Source: Trichocoleus sp. | Lineage (GTDB): Bacteria; Cyanobacteriota; Cyanobacteriia; Elainellales; Elainellaceae | Assembly (NCBI GenBank): GCA_036702865.1 | Contig: DATNQD010000059.1 | Coordinates: 488,704 to 552,703 of the forward strand | Reading direction: 5' to 3' | DNA: 64,000 nucleotides | In this document: positions 45,950 to 54,172 of the stretch, piece by piece | Numbering within the stretch: position 1 is the stretch's first letter | Layout of the letters: each line of letters opens with the position of its first letter | Notes under the pieces: model-generated | The model's input: the letters and a program-made list of their open reading frames with translations, nothing else | The model's database searches: none | What the model was told of the DNA's origin: nothing | Program-made: the position numbers and the translations under genes

Positions 45950-47098
45950 TTAGAAGCTCAAAACAGAACCAGGGGGGCATTTCACCTGATTCTCCTTGAT
46001 TTCAATTGCAACGGGAGCAACCAAAGAAGGCTGTTGAGTTTCGCAAATCGCAGCACGGGTATTCACTACAAGCCCAGTTTTTCCTGGCTCAAAATAAACA
46101 ATTCCGGCGTAGCTCTTCAACCCCTGTTGCTTTGGAGTTGCCGTGACGATCGCATTTGAGGCATCTGCTGTGACAATTCGATATTGGTAATTGAGCGATT
46201 GCGGGTTCAATTCCAGCTCTGGCAAGGAAGTTGCAAAGCGAGCCTGGCTGACGAAAAAGGTTTGCTGTCCTCGATTCACTGCCACAATCGCTGATTTTGC
46301 CTCAATCTGCTGGGTCAAATTCGCCTGATACTGCAGTGAAGGCGCAATCAAAGCCCAACTCATCAATAAAAAACCTAGCAGCAAGTAAAAGGGGCTGGCA
46401 AAGCAAATGCCAACAATAGACAAAATCTTTGCTGTTTCTGAAGCAGATTTGGCTCCTTCATAGTCATGCTGCTGGTATCTTTCCTTTACCTGCTTGGCAA
46501 AAATTAAAGCGGCAATTCCAAGCGGCGGAAAAGCGAGAAACGTCACCAGCAGCGATAGAACAAAATGCGATCGAGGGCAGAGCGTGGGTGGCTCGATCGC
46601 CTCGTCATTGAGTAAGGTCGGGGCAGCCTTGCGAGGGGAAGACTGAGATTTCTCTGAAGAATAGACCGTTACTTTGGGGATGATTCGGGAAGTTTTGGGT
46701 TTACTGGCTGGTGATGGAGCCGTTCTGTCAGAGACGCTACTTCCTGTCGAGACAACAGAGTAGGGTTCAGAAACAGATGGCATTCCCTTGATGGTGTGAG
46801 GCGCGAGCCTGATTTCTTCACTCCAGGCTGGCTGTTCCGCTCCGGTTTGCTTGCCGTAGATGCGAACTTGATCGATCGTCTCAAGCCCTAACTTCTGGAT
46901 GCCCTGCTGAATCAGATGAACCAGCGACAGCTGAGACAGGGGCTGAGCAGCCTCCAGTAAAATGTACAGACAATGCTCCTTCAGTGCCGCTTTGACCTGG
47001 ATGCCCTGCGGCTCAAGCTGGTGCTGAATTAATGTGGCGATCGCTTTAACATTGCCCTGTTTTGCAAGCACTAACAAGTTGGGCTGTTGCAGAGTCAT
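45950..47098 (-). CDS. CD225/dispanin-like membrane protein with pilin G/H-type C-terminus
   Basis: 382 residues in three parts. Residues 1-95 form a soluble domain (VLAKQGNVKAIATLIQHQL ... IYGKQTGAEQPAWSEEI) that recurs at the N-terminus of many cyanobacterial proteins and is unnamed to me. Residues 175-245 resemble a CD225/dispanin unit: LAFPPLGIAALIFAKQV, then the acidic loop and GAKSASETAKILSIVGICF, with two membrane helices. Residues 265-382 match the type IV pilin-like G/H family: VNRGQQTFFVSQARFATSLP, IVTATPKQQGLKSYAGIVYF and VNTRAAICETQQPS. The pilin part would face outside. Its start is 12 bp after the minE stop, so it is likely co-transcribed with the min genes. Confidence 0.82.
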   Translation of the reverse strand: MTLQQPNLLVLAKQGNVKAIATLIQHQLEPQGIQVKAALKEHCLYILLEAAQPLSQLSLVHLIQQGIQKLGLETIDQVRIYGKQTGAEQPAWSEEIRLAPHTIKGMPSVSEPYSVVSTGSSVSDRTAPSPASKPKTSRIIPKVTVYSSEKSQSSPRKAAPTLLNDEAIEPPTLCPRSHFVLSLLVTFLAFPPLGIAALIFAKQVKERYQQHDYEGAKSASETAKILSIVGICFASPFYLLLGFLLMSWALIAPSLQYQANLTQQIEAKSAIVAVNRGQQTFFVSQARFATSLPELELNPQSLNYQYRIVTADASNAIVTATPKQQGLKSYAGIVYFEPGKTGLVVNTRAAICETQQPSLVAPVAIEIKENQVKCPPGSVLSF

Positions 47099-47110
47099 AG
47101 CAGTTGCAGG

Positions 47111-47512
47111 CTAAAGCTCTAGAGGCGGCAGTTCTTCACTGGTGCGTTGAGATAATTCAGCCGCATCCTCTGCCTGAGCCTCTGCTTTCCCCTCCGGATC
47201 GAGTGCCATATGATCGACCAATTTTGCTTCGCCGATCGCCTCTGCTCTGACGCGTTTAATCGGCAGGTTGGCAATTAAGGCTGTTGTGCGCTGGTCACTT
47301 TCCAAAACAAACTCAGACTCTAGGCGATCGATCTCAACATAGCGCGAGACAACCTGCAAGATTTCTTCTCGCATTTTTTCAACCATTGCCGGAGACAGAT
47401 CCGCTCGATCATGTGCCAAAACCAGTTGCAACCGTCTTCTAGCAGTCACGCGACTACTCTCAGAATTGGTGCTGCCGCGCGAGAAAATGCGATCGAGAAT
47501 TTGATTGAGCAT
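47111..47512 (-). CDS. minE: cell division topological specificity factor MinE
   Basis: 133 residues from the ATG at 47512 (the frame opens 36 bp earlier but the family starts at MLNQILDRIFSR). The N-terminal amphipathic helix, the anti-MinCD segment (ARRRLQLVLAHDRADLSP) and the beta topological domain (EILQVVSRYVEIDRLESEFV; TTALIANLPIKRV) are present. A 45-residue acidic C-terminal extension is added beyond the usual core, as in several cyanobacteria. MinE stimulates MinD ATPase and drives Min oscillation. It is third in minC-minD-minE. Confidence 0.95.
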   Translation of the reverse strand: MLNQILDRIFSRGSTNSESSRVTARRRLQLVLAHDRADLSPAMVEKMREEILQVVSRYVEIDRLESEFVLESDQRTTALIANLPIKRVRAEAIGEAKLVDHMALDPEGKAEAQAEDAAELSQRTSEELPPLEL

Positions 47513-47571
47513 GGGGCAGATCGAGCGGAATTTGAAAGAAACAGGCACAGGTCACAACAAAATGCAGAAAC

Positions 47572-48381
47572 TTACTTGCGAGAAGGGTTACGGAACAGGC
47601 GAAAGATCCGGGTCAGCAGATCTTCTTGTGGCACGCTTAGATCGAGAAAGGGTACAGTCTCACCGTTCAAGCGACGCACAATATTGCTGAAAGCAGCCCC
47701 CGCAAGGGAAGGATTTTGCGACAAAACCAACGGTTCGCCTCGGTTTGTGGAAACAATAACCTTCTCATCATCTGGAACAACTCCAATCAGTGGAATTGCC
47801 AGAATTTCTTGCACATCCTTGACTGACATCATCATATCTTGCTCGACCATCGCTGGTCTGAGACGGTTAATAATTAGATGCAGCTTTTTGATATCATTTG
47901 CTTCCAGTAAGCCCACCACCCGATCGGCATCTCGCACTGCTGCCACTTCTGGCGTCGTGACAATAATTGCTTCTTTGGCAGGCGCGATCGCATTGAGAAA
48001 ACCCATCTCAATTCCGGCAGGGCTGTCAACCAAAATGAATTGAAAAACTTTGGTTAATGCCCCGACCAGTTTTTTCATTTGCTCGGGTGTGACCGACTCT
48101 TTGGTGCGGTTCTGAGCAGCAGGCAAGAGCGCTAGATTCGGCTGACGCTTGTCTTTCACCAATGCCTGATCCAGCCGACATTCGCCTGCCAGAACTTCGA
48201 TCGCCGTATAAACAATTCGATTTTCTAGCCCTAACAAGAGATCTAGATTTCGCAAGCCGAAGTCTGCATCAACAACAGCAACTTTGTGACCCTGTTGTGC
48301 CAGAGCCATGCCGAGATTGGCAGTACAGGTTGTCTTGCCGACCCCTCCCTTTCCCGATGTGACAACAATTATCCGACTCAT
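47572..48381 (-). CDS. minD: septum site-determining ATPase MinD
   Basis: 269 residues. Deviant Walker A KGGVGKTT (11-18), VDADFGLRNLDLLLGLENR, Walker B ILVDSPAGIE and the C-terminal amphipathic membrane-targeting helix LLTRIFRLFRN are all present. It dimerises with ATP on the membrane and recruits MinC. It lies 168 bp after minC and 59 bp before minE. Confidence 0.97.
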   Translation of the reverse strand: MSRIIVVTSGKGGVGKTTCTANLGMALAQQGHKVAVVDADFGLRNLDLLLGLENRIVYTAIEVLAGECRLDQALVKDKRQPNLALLPAAQNRTKESVTPEQMKKLVGALTKVFQFILVDSPAGIEMGFLNAIAPAKEAIIVTTPEVAAVRDADRVVGLLEANDIKKLHLIINRLRPAMVEQDMMMSVKDVQEILAIPLIGVVPDDEKVIVSTNRGEPLVLSQNPSLAGAAFSNIVRRLNGETVPFLDLSVPQEDLLTRIFRLFRNPSRK

Positions 48382-48548
48382 GAGTGATTGCTAGAAAGTG
48401 CAGTAAAAAAGCAGTTTGCTGACTGAAGTTGAAATGCTCAGTTCTTAATTGAAGAGAAACATTGCTTATTAAGGATAAGTTTAGAAACGGAGTTTGATTT
48501 TTTGCACGCGTGAATCAATAAAAAACGCAACATTCAATCCGTGACCTT

Positions 48549-49361
48549 TTAGGAGGGCAGCAGCCGATCTTTTGAAAAATCGGTGGTGCGGACAATCCGA
48601 ATCCCGCCATTTGTGATGTAAGCCACCTCTGGCTGAAACTGGCTGGGTGAGCTTTCTGGCGCACGGGCAACAAAATCGGCAATCCGAATCTGGGTTGGCT
48701 CCATCCGCAGTGCCATGATGAGGCAACGAGTATTCCCAGATGCACCTGCCTGAACCACGCCGCGTAAGGTTCCCCAAACCATCACATCCCCATCCGCAAT
48801 GATGCTGCTGCCCGGATTCACATCACCCAAAACAACCACGGTTCCCGGATGCCGAATTTCGACCCCCGATCGCACGGTCGTTTCCAGATAAAGCGGGTCT
48901 GCGATCGGTTGTCCCGCCGCTTCCGGCTGGCTTAAGCCACTCATGGGAGACTGTTGCTCTACCGAAAACCCTGTTGTAGCTGCCGCAACTGCTGTTTGAC
49001 GACGGCTGGTATAGACCCGCTTCAGTTGAAGTTCAACATTGGTTAACGCATCCGCAATTGCCTGAAGCTGACGCACATCTAGCAGCCGATCGCGGACGAT
49101 GAGATGCACCGGAGTATTCGGCTGCCAAAAGCGTTCTCCCGCATTCAGACGTTGTTTCAACTGATGCCAGATATCTGTCCAGGCTGTGGCAGAGCTAGGC
49201 GAATCAATTTCTGGTGGCAGCAGCAATAATAGCCGTCCGTTCTCGCTCTTAAAGCGAACCTGTGGCACATCCTTGCCTTCATCTTTGCCATCAGGGATAC
49301 CCTCAACCGGAGTTGGGGCGATCGTGGGAAGAGGAGCAGAAACCGAAAAATCAGAATTCAT
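48549..49361 (-). CDS. minC: septum site-determining protein MinC
   Basis: 270 residues. The N-terminal domain (about 35-120) is longer and diverged, preceded by a Pro/Asp-rich head. The C-terminal beta-helix is unmistakable: VRSGVEIRHPGTVVVLGDVN, PGSSIIADGDVMVWGTLRGV and RMEPTQIRIADFVARAPE. It inhibits FtsZ assembly away from midcell together with MinD. First gene of the min operon. Confidence 0.95.
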   Translation of the reverse strand: MNSDFSVSAPLPTIAPTPVEGIPDGKDEGKDVPQVRFKSENGRLLLLLPPEIDSPSSATAWTDIWHQLKQRLNAGERFWQPNTPVHLIVRDRLLDVRQLQAIADALTNVELQLKRVYTSRRQTAVAAATTGFSVEQQSPMSGLSQPEAAGQPIADPLYLETTVRSGVEIRHPGTVVVLGDVNPGSSIIADGDVMVWGTLRGVVQAGASGNTRCLIMALRMEPTQIRIADFVARAPESSPSQFQPEVAYITNGGIRIVRTTDFSKDRLLPS

Positions 49362-49507
49362 GCAGGAGCTTCAGTCGCTAAAGACAGTAAAAGACTAGCA
49401 GGAACTAGAATAACTTTCCATCTTAGTCGGGCAATGGAATTTGGCAACAGGTTTTTGGAGCAAATGCTTTTGAGATATTCTTTCCCAACTTCTGACTCAC
49501 TCATCTT

Positions 49508-50836
49508 TCATCCCTCATGTCCCCTGAGCCGCTGATACACTTCTGCGAGTGCTTGCCGATCGCCAACGTTGCCCGGAAATAGAACAACTGGAAGCTGCGG
49601 AAACTGTGGGTGGTCATCGGGGGTACGAATAACGGAAATACCAGGGAGAATTTGACCCAGGAGACGAGCAGCAGTGAGGGCAAGCCCGGTGCTGAGGACA
49701 TCATTCGATGTAATTCCTCCTTTGCTGATCAAAAAACCAATGTCCTCTGGCAGCCCACGAACAGTATCCATCAGCAGGGCAGAGACGGCTGCGCCAAAGT
49801 TGAGGCGGGTTTGGGTATCGGGGAAGGTGAGTTCTTCGCGGCTTGTGAACACAACGGGCGTTTTGCCTGCGGTATGGGACTCATGAACTCGATCGAGAAT
49901 TCCTTGCAGAAAAGTAGTTCGCTGCGCTTCGGAGTCTTCTAGCAGATGAGAGACATCCACCTCGATCGCCTCAGTGCCCGGAGCATGAAGCAAATCTTCC
50001 AGTTGCTCGGTTGTTTTACGAACATGAGAGCCAACAATCACTGCACCGGGTCTGCCTGCTCTGGTATAGGTTGCCATGGCTTCAGCTGCAACGGGTTGAG
50101 GTGGAAGTGCCGCTAATGCGGTGAGGAGGCTGGCTGCACTGCGAAACAAAAACCGCTTGCCCTGCGAGGCTGCCGTTAAAACATCATCAGCAAACTGGTT
50201 CAAATCTGCCTGGGCTTCTGCATCGACGACAACGCACTGGTTATCGTGCAACTGCATTAGTCGATCGATCGTCCCCGATCGAATATCGGACAACAAAAAG
50301 CGATCGACCTGCGCGGCTTTGATTCGTCCCTGTGTTTTTTCTTCAACATAATCAGGCAGGTAGCTGTGCTGATAGCCAAACACTGAATCTTTTGCGAACT
50401 CAGTTTCATGTACCGGAGTCGGTACGCCATCCACGCTTAGATAATGCACACTCTCACGGGTGAAGCGTCCGCCCTCAAAAAAAGCAGGCGTGAGGAAATG
50501 GGCATCAAATGGGCCAAGTTCTTCAGCAATTGCATCGGTTTCGATCGGGTAGTGCCCCCGCAAGGTCGAATCCGATCGGCTAACAATCAAAAAATCCTGC
50601 ACCTGCTCCATAGCCAGGGCTTGCTTCAAGTTTTGACAAACTTCTTTTGTGGTTGCCAGTGCCTTTTCTGGAGTGAGTGCCCTGGTATTGCTCAAAACAA
50701 AAAAGATTGGCGATTCATCTGCCAAACCCGATCGCAGCGTCTCGACATCCCACTTCATCAGCAATAAGCAACTATGAACGGTCTGGGAACCAGTTGGGTC
50801 ATCATCCAGAACAATTATTTTGGGCTTCGAGGTCAT
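49508..50836 (-). CDS. four-carbon acid sugar kinase family protein (DUF1537)
   Basis: 442 residues. The N-terminal substrate domain has DDDPTGSQTVHSCLLLM, SNTRALTPEKA and SRSDSTLRGHYPIETDAI; the C-terminal nucleotide domain has GAVIVGSHVRKTTEQLEDLL and LISKGGITSNDVLSTGL. The family phosphorylates four-carbon acid sugars such as erythronate or threonate with ATP. The true substrate in cyanobacteria is not established. It stands alone, with no dehydrogenase or aldolase partner in the window. Confidence 0.93.
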   Translation of the reverse strand: MTSKPKIIVLDDDPTGSQTVHSCLLLMKWDVETLRSGLADESPIFFVLSNTRALTPEKALATTKEVCQNLKQALAMEQVQDFLIVSRSDSTLRGHYPIETDAIAEELGPFDAHFLTPAFFEGGRFTRESVHYLSVDGVPTPVHETEFAKDSVFGYQHSYLPDYVEEKTQGRIKAAQVDRFLLSDIRSGTIDRLMQLHDNQCVVVDAEAQADLNQFADDVLTAASQGKRFLFRSAASLLTALAALPPQPVAAEAMATYTRAGRPGAVIVGSHVRKTTEQLEDLLHAPGTEAIEVDVSHLLEDSEAQRTTFLQGILDRVHESHTAGKTPVVFTSREELTFPDTQTRLNFGAAVSALLMDTVRGLPEDIGFLISKGGITSNDVLSTGLALTAARLLGQILPGISVIRTPDDHPQFPQLPVVLFPGNVGDRQALAEVYQRLRGHEG

Positions 50837-50888
50837 GGAATCTTCCAGAAGATGGGATAGCAGGATTATTATCGCGTGGTTAGGATCA

Positions 50889-50913
50889 CGGATTAAATAA
50901 GCGGATTAAATAA
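50889..50913. repeat. 12-bp direct repeat, 13-bp period
   Basis: CGGATTAAATAA occurs at 50889-50900 and 50902-50913, 50 bp upstream of the sugar kinase start. Confidence 0.9.
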
Positions 50914-50914
50914 A

Positions 50915-50966
50915 TTGTGGGGCGGGTGTCCTCACTCGTTCAGATGAGCAAAACGCCATCCCACAA
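50915..50966. repeat. interrupted inverted repeat, possible REP-type stem-loop
   Basis: TTGTGGG (50915-50921) pairs with CCCACAA (50960-50966). Inside, GGCG/CGCC and CTCA/TGAG can extend the structure. A sequence of the related type (GGGCGGACAAGATGCCCACCC) occurs at about 29866-29886. The pattern fits short dispersed cyanobacterial palindromes, but only a genome scan can show copies. Confidence 0.55.
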
Positions 50967-51353
50967 GAATTGCAGCTGATTGAGTTCCCATCTTCTAGAA
51001 AGCAGAAGGTCAGGAGCAAGTTGTAGAGGGTAGGCGATCAATTCTTCTTCTCGACCCCACTTCTTTCCCACTTCCCCTGCGTGCGCTCCGCTATCGATCG
51101 GCTGAGTTTGGGTACACTTCCCCTAGGGGATTCGGTATGGATGACAACGGGAAGAGGGAGGGGTTACACTCTGAACGCAAATATTGTAGAGAGGCGATCG
51201 AATAGAAACGGCTGGCTTGAGGAGCAATTGAGGCTGCAACTCGGCAAGTCGAACTAAATTTAAAGATCGAATCCCAGTTTAAGCGGTTCGTTGGACAACT
51301 TTGGAGATATCATCACTCTCTATTAACGGTGTCATGATTGGCACAGACAAAGT

Positions 51354-51375
51354 TTAAGTAACGGTTAAGTAACGG
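51354..51375. repeat. perfect 11-bp tandem repeat
   Basis: TTAAGTAACGG is repeated without spacer (51354-51364 and 51365-51375), 71 bp upstream of the DMT transporter start; it could be a regulator contact or a chance duplication. Confidence 0.9.
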
Positions 51376-51446
51376 ATTGAAGTTCCTTGATCAAGCAGCA
51401 GAACTGGTCAGGACGCAATTTTGAAGATGTAAGAGGTTTCATAGGC

Positions 51447-53291
51447 ATGGGGCAACTGGACGAGCTACCGGAAGAGACACAATCTACTGAATCAGCGGAG
51501 CCGCGTGAGGCAGAAGATGTCTTGAAGACAGTGACGCAAGATCTTCGCAGTTTGCAGCAAGATTTAGTTGCCCAGATGAGCCAAGACGTCCGGCGGCTTC
51601 AGGCAGAAAAGTCGCGCTTGCTCAATGACATTGAAAAGCTGCAAAACCAGCAGCAGATGCTCCAGTCGCAATATGAAGTGACGCTATCGCGGCATCAGCT
51701 AGCGCAGCAGCAGGCTTGGGCGAAGCAGTTAGCTCTGGCACTGGCAAATCATTTGCATACGGCTCTTAGTCAGCGGTTGAGCCAGATGGTGCATACACAG
51801 CAGCCCAGTGGGGTAGACCTGCCCCAAATTCCAGCAGCCGGGGGCGAGCTTGAGCATACAAACCGCTTGCTTGCATCACTCGATGACACAGTAAACCGCA
51901 CATTCACCTCACTACGGCAAGATCTATCGAGCTACGAGAGTGCTTTGTCTCAGCAGCTTAACCGAATGCACAATCTGGGCCAGCAGGGCGAAGCCATTTT
52001 AGAAGTGCTGGTCGGACGGATTACCAAACAGCTTCAAATGGAGGCAGCCAGAGCAAAGACTGCCCCTGGTCATGAGTCTCTAACCGATCGCCCGATCACC
52101 GCACCTTTAGAATCTGCCACCCCGATCGATCCCAATTCCGCTGCTAGATTTGCTCACTCTGCAGGAATCCACCACAGCAGCCGCACAGAGATGCCTCCTC
52201 AAGAAGGAACTTCACTGATTCCGACGGCTCCAGCAATTGCCCCTGAACCTGCTGTTGTCCCACCTCGCTCGCCCGCTCAGCCGCGTCACCTCTCTCATTT
52301 CCAGACAGGCTTGGTGATGATTCTGTTCTCCACGGTCGCTTTGTCGCTGCATAACGTGGTCGTGGGGATCGTGGGCAACCCGAGTCGGCTGTTTGGCTCT
52401 TTCCCGATCGGGGGCTACATTACCCTCAATAATTTTGGCAGTTCGCTGCTGATTCTCTGGATGCGGATGCTGGTCGTTGTGCCGCTGATGGCATGGTTAG
52501 CCTCAACGCTCTATAAACCTGCTTGGCGAGACATCAAAGCGTTCTCTCAATCGAAAGATCGGCTGTTGTTAGGCAGTGTAGTTGGCAGTGGGTTCTTTCT
52601 GTTTCTGTCGCAAGTGATGATCTACATTGCGATCGGGCAGATTGGACCTGGAGTTGCTGTCACCATTCTGTTCATGTATCCCCTGGTAACAGTACCGTTA
52701 GCCTGGTATTTGTTTGGCGATCAGCCAACCCGTTTGCGTTTGCTCGTTATGGCAGCCATTTTAACGGGCGTCATTTTCACGGCTTACCCCAAGCTTACTG
52801 CAACGACGGGTGTCTCCTGGAATGGCGTACTTACAGCAGCCCTCTCTGGAACTGCCTTTGCCTGCTATCTGGTGACGATGCAAATTAGTTTCCGGAAGCT
52901 TCATCCGGTTCCGGTTAGCCTGATTCAGTTCATCACCATTTTTATCTTTGCCAGCATCAGTCTAATTGTGTTGGGTGTGCAGGTTGCCCCGACCGATCGC
53001 CTTGGGTTGGTGGTTGGCGGTCTGATTTTGGGTGGTCTGACGCTGATAGGCTATCTGCTCAACAACTTTGGGGTTCGCTTCATGGGAGCTGCTAGAGCCT
53101 CAATTATTGCGGCTAGTGGTCCTGCCCTCACTGCATTCCTGGCATTTTTAGTCACGCCAGGAAGCAGGACTGCCCTTCAAGGAATTCAAATTCTCGGCAT
53201 TTTAATTGTTACCCTCGGCGTCACGGGGCTAAGCTTCGAGCGGCTGCTGCAGCAAAACCAATCTCGTCCGTCCAAGCAAGCCAACTCTTGA
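51447..53291 (+). CDS. DMT/EamA transporter with long N-terminal coiled coil
   Basis: 614 residues from the ATG at 51447; a TTG 60 bp earlier is open but less likely. Residues 1-45 are acidic. A coiled coil of about 170 residues follows (LQQDLVAQMSQDVRRLQAEK; SQYEVTLSRHQLAQQQAW), then a Pro/Ala-rich linker, then about ten membrane helices from 285 to 600 in two EamA units (GFFLFLSQVMIYIAIGQIGP; GGLTLIGYLLNNFGVRFMGA). DMT transporters export small metabolites. The coiled-coil head is unusual for the family and suggests a cytosolic scaffold or regulator contact. Substrate unknown. Confidence 0.88.
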   Translation: MGQLDELPEETQSTESAEPREAEDVLKTVTQDLRSLQQDLVAQMSQDVRRLQAEKSRLLNDIEKLQNQQQMLQSQYEVTLSRHQLAQQQAWAKQLALALANHLHTALSQRLSQMVHTQQPSGVDLPQIPAAGGELEHTNRLLASLDDTVNRTFTSLRQDLSSYESALSQQLNRMHNLGQQGEAILEVLVGRITKQLQMEAARAKTAPGHESLTDRPITAPLESATPIDPNSAARFAHSAGIHHSSRTEMPPQEGTSLIPTAPAIAPEPAVVPPRSPAQPRHLSHFQTGLVMILFSTVALSLHNVVVGIVGNPSRLFGSFPIGGYITLNNFGSSLLILWMRMLVVVPLMAWLASTLYKPAWRDIKAFSQSKDRLLLGSVVGSGFFLFLSQVMIYIAIGQIGPGVAVTILFMYPLVTVPLAWYLFGDQPTRLRLLVMAAILTGVIFTAYPKLTATTGVSWNGVLTAALSGTAFACYLVTMQISFRKLHPVPVSLIQFITIFIFASISLIVLGVQVAPTDRLGLVVGGLILGGLTLIGYLLNNFGVRFMGAARASIIAASGPALTAFLAFLVTPGSRTALQGIQILGILIVTLGVTGLSFERLLQQNQSRPSKQANS

Positions 53292-53393
53292 CCAATTCCT
53301 CCTTGCAATTCCTCTGTATTTGATTTGCAAAAAGTCCCCCAATTAGATAAGAATGATTTGCAATAGGTCTTCTCAGTTGAGAGGAATTTTTGC

Positions 53394-54146
53394 TTGCTGT
53401 GGGAATGTGCTGCCGTGTCTCAGAAGTTGTCGAAAAATCCGCCGATCGCTGCGATTACCATTGCCCTTTCCTTAGGGCTGCATGGGCTATTGCTCTGGAT
53501 GCCTTTGCCTGACAAAGCCGAATCGCCATCTAAAACCGAGACTGAAACTGACGTTCTGGAAGAAATCGCCCTGGCTCCAGTGAAGCGACCTTCGCCCCAG
53601 GCTTCTGTCCTGGCAACCCCCCAACCCAAACCCGCGCTTGCTCCTGCAAAACCGATCGCTCCCCCCCGTCCGATCGTTTCGGCACCGAGCGTTTCTGCTG
53701 CGCTTGTATCACCTCCAACACCGATCGCTGTCTCACCCAGTCCCATTACAAGTCCCAGTCCCATTACAAGTCCCACTCCTAGCCCCATTCCTGAAGCCCT
53801 CCCAACGCCAGAGCCTTCTCCCGTCGCTTCGCCTGAACCCTTTGCCGATTTCCCTCATGTGGTCGGGGCAGAAGCCGGATGCTATGGACTAGAAGACTGT
53901 CGTCAAATCGAAGGTGAAACTAGTTTCCGGGAAGTCGGACGATCGCTCATGGAGCAATTGCAGACTCAGGGCTATACGGTTCGGTTACGAGATGATCTGG
54001 AAGATGATACGGGCAGAAAGGTTTATGAAGTTTCGAAGGATGAGGAAACTCAGTTTCTAAGTATTCTATCGGCGCTGGATTTGGGCAGAACAGTCTATGT
54101 TTTGGCAGCGAAACCTGTGACCTTATCAGACTTGCAGCAGAATTGA
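53394..54146 (+). CDS. TonB-like proline-rich envelope protein
   Basis: About 250 residues. An N-terminal membrane helix (ITIALSLGLHGLLLWMPL) is followed by a Pro/Ser/Ala-rich stretch with (SPITSPSP) repeats (about 60-150) and a compact C-terminal domain (about 155-250: CYGLEDCRQIEGETSFREVG, LMEQLQTQGYTVRLRDDLED). This resembles TonB-type and cyanobacterial envelope-spanning proteins, but the TonB C-terminal motif YP is absent. The start is TTG 53394 (GAGGAA 7 nt upstream) or GTG 53415. It contains an 18-bp in-frame tandem repeat (53739-53774). Confidence 0.68.
   Translation: MLWECAAVSQKLSKNPPIAAITIALSLGLHGLLLWMPLPDKAESPSKTETETDVLEEIALAPVKRPSPQASVLATPQPKPALAPAKPIAPPRPIVSAPSVSAALVSPPTPIAVSPSPITSPSPITSPTPSPIPEALPTPEPSPVASPEPFADFPHVVGAEAGCYGLEDCRQIEGETSFREVGRSLMEQLQTQGYTVRLRDDLEDDTGRKVYEVSKDEETQFLSILSALDLGRTVYVLAAKPVTLSDLQQN
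53739..53774. repeat. 18-bp in-frame tandem repeat in the TonB-like gene
   Basis: AGTCCCATTACAAGTCCC is perfect at 53739-53756 and 53757-53774, encoding SPITSP twice. Confidence 0.92.
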
Positions 54147-54172
54147 GAGCAGGGAGACAAGGGATGGCAAGC

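Larger units (their letters stand above)
50837..51446. other. 600-bp divergent intergenic region rich in repeats
   Basis: Between the sugar kinase gene (minus) and the DMT transporter (plus). It holds a 12-bp direct repeat (50889-50913), a long interrupted inverted repeat (50915-50966), an 11-bp tandem repeat (51354-51375), and HIP1-like cores. No coding frame, tRNA or riboswitch can be supported. The promoters cannot be placed with confidence. Confidence 0.4.

Noticed and set aside
47411..48043. 210-codon plus-strand frame across minE and minD
   Set aside because: Ser/Thr/Arg-rich shadow of the min genes.
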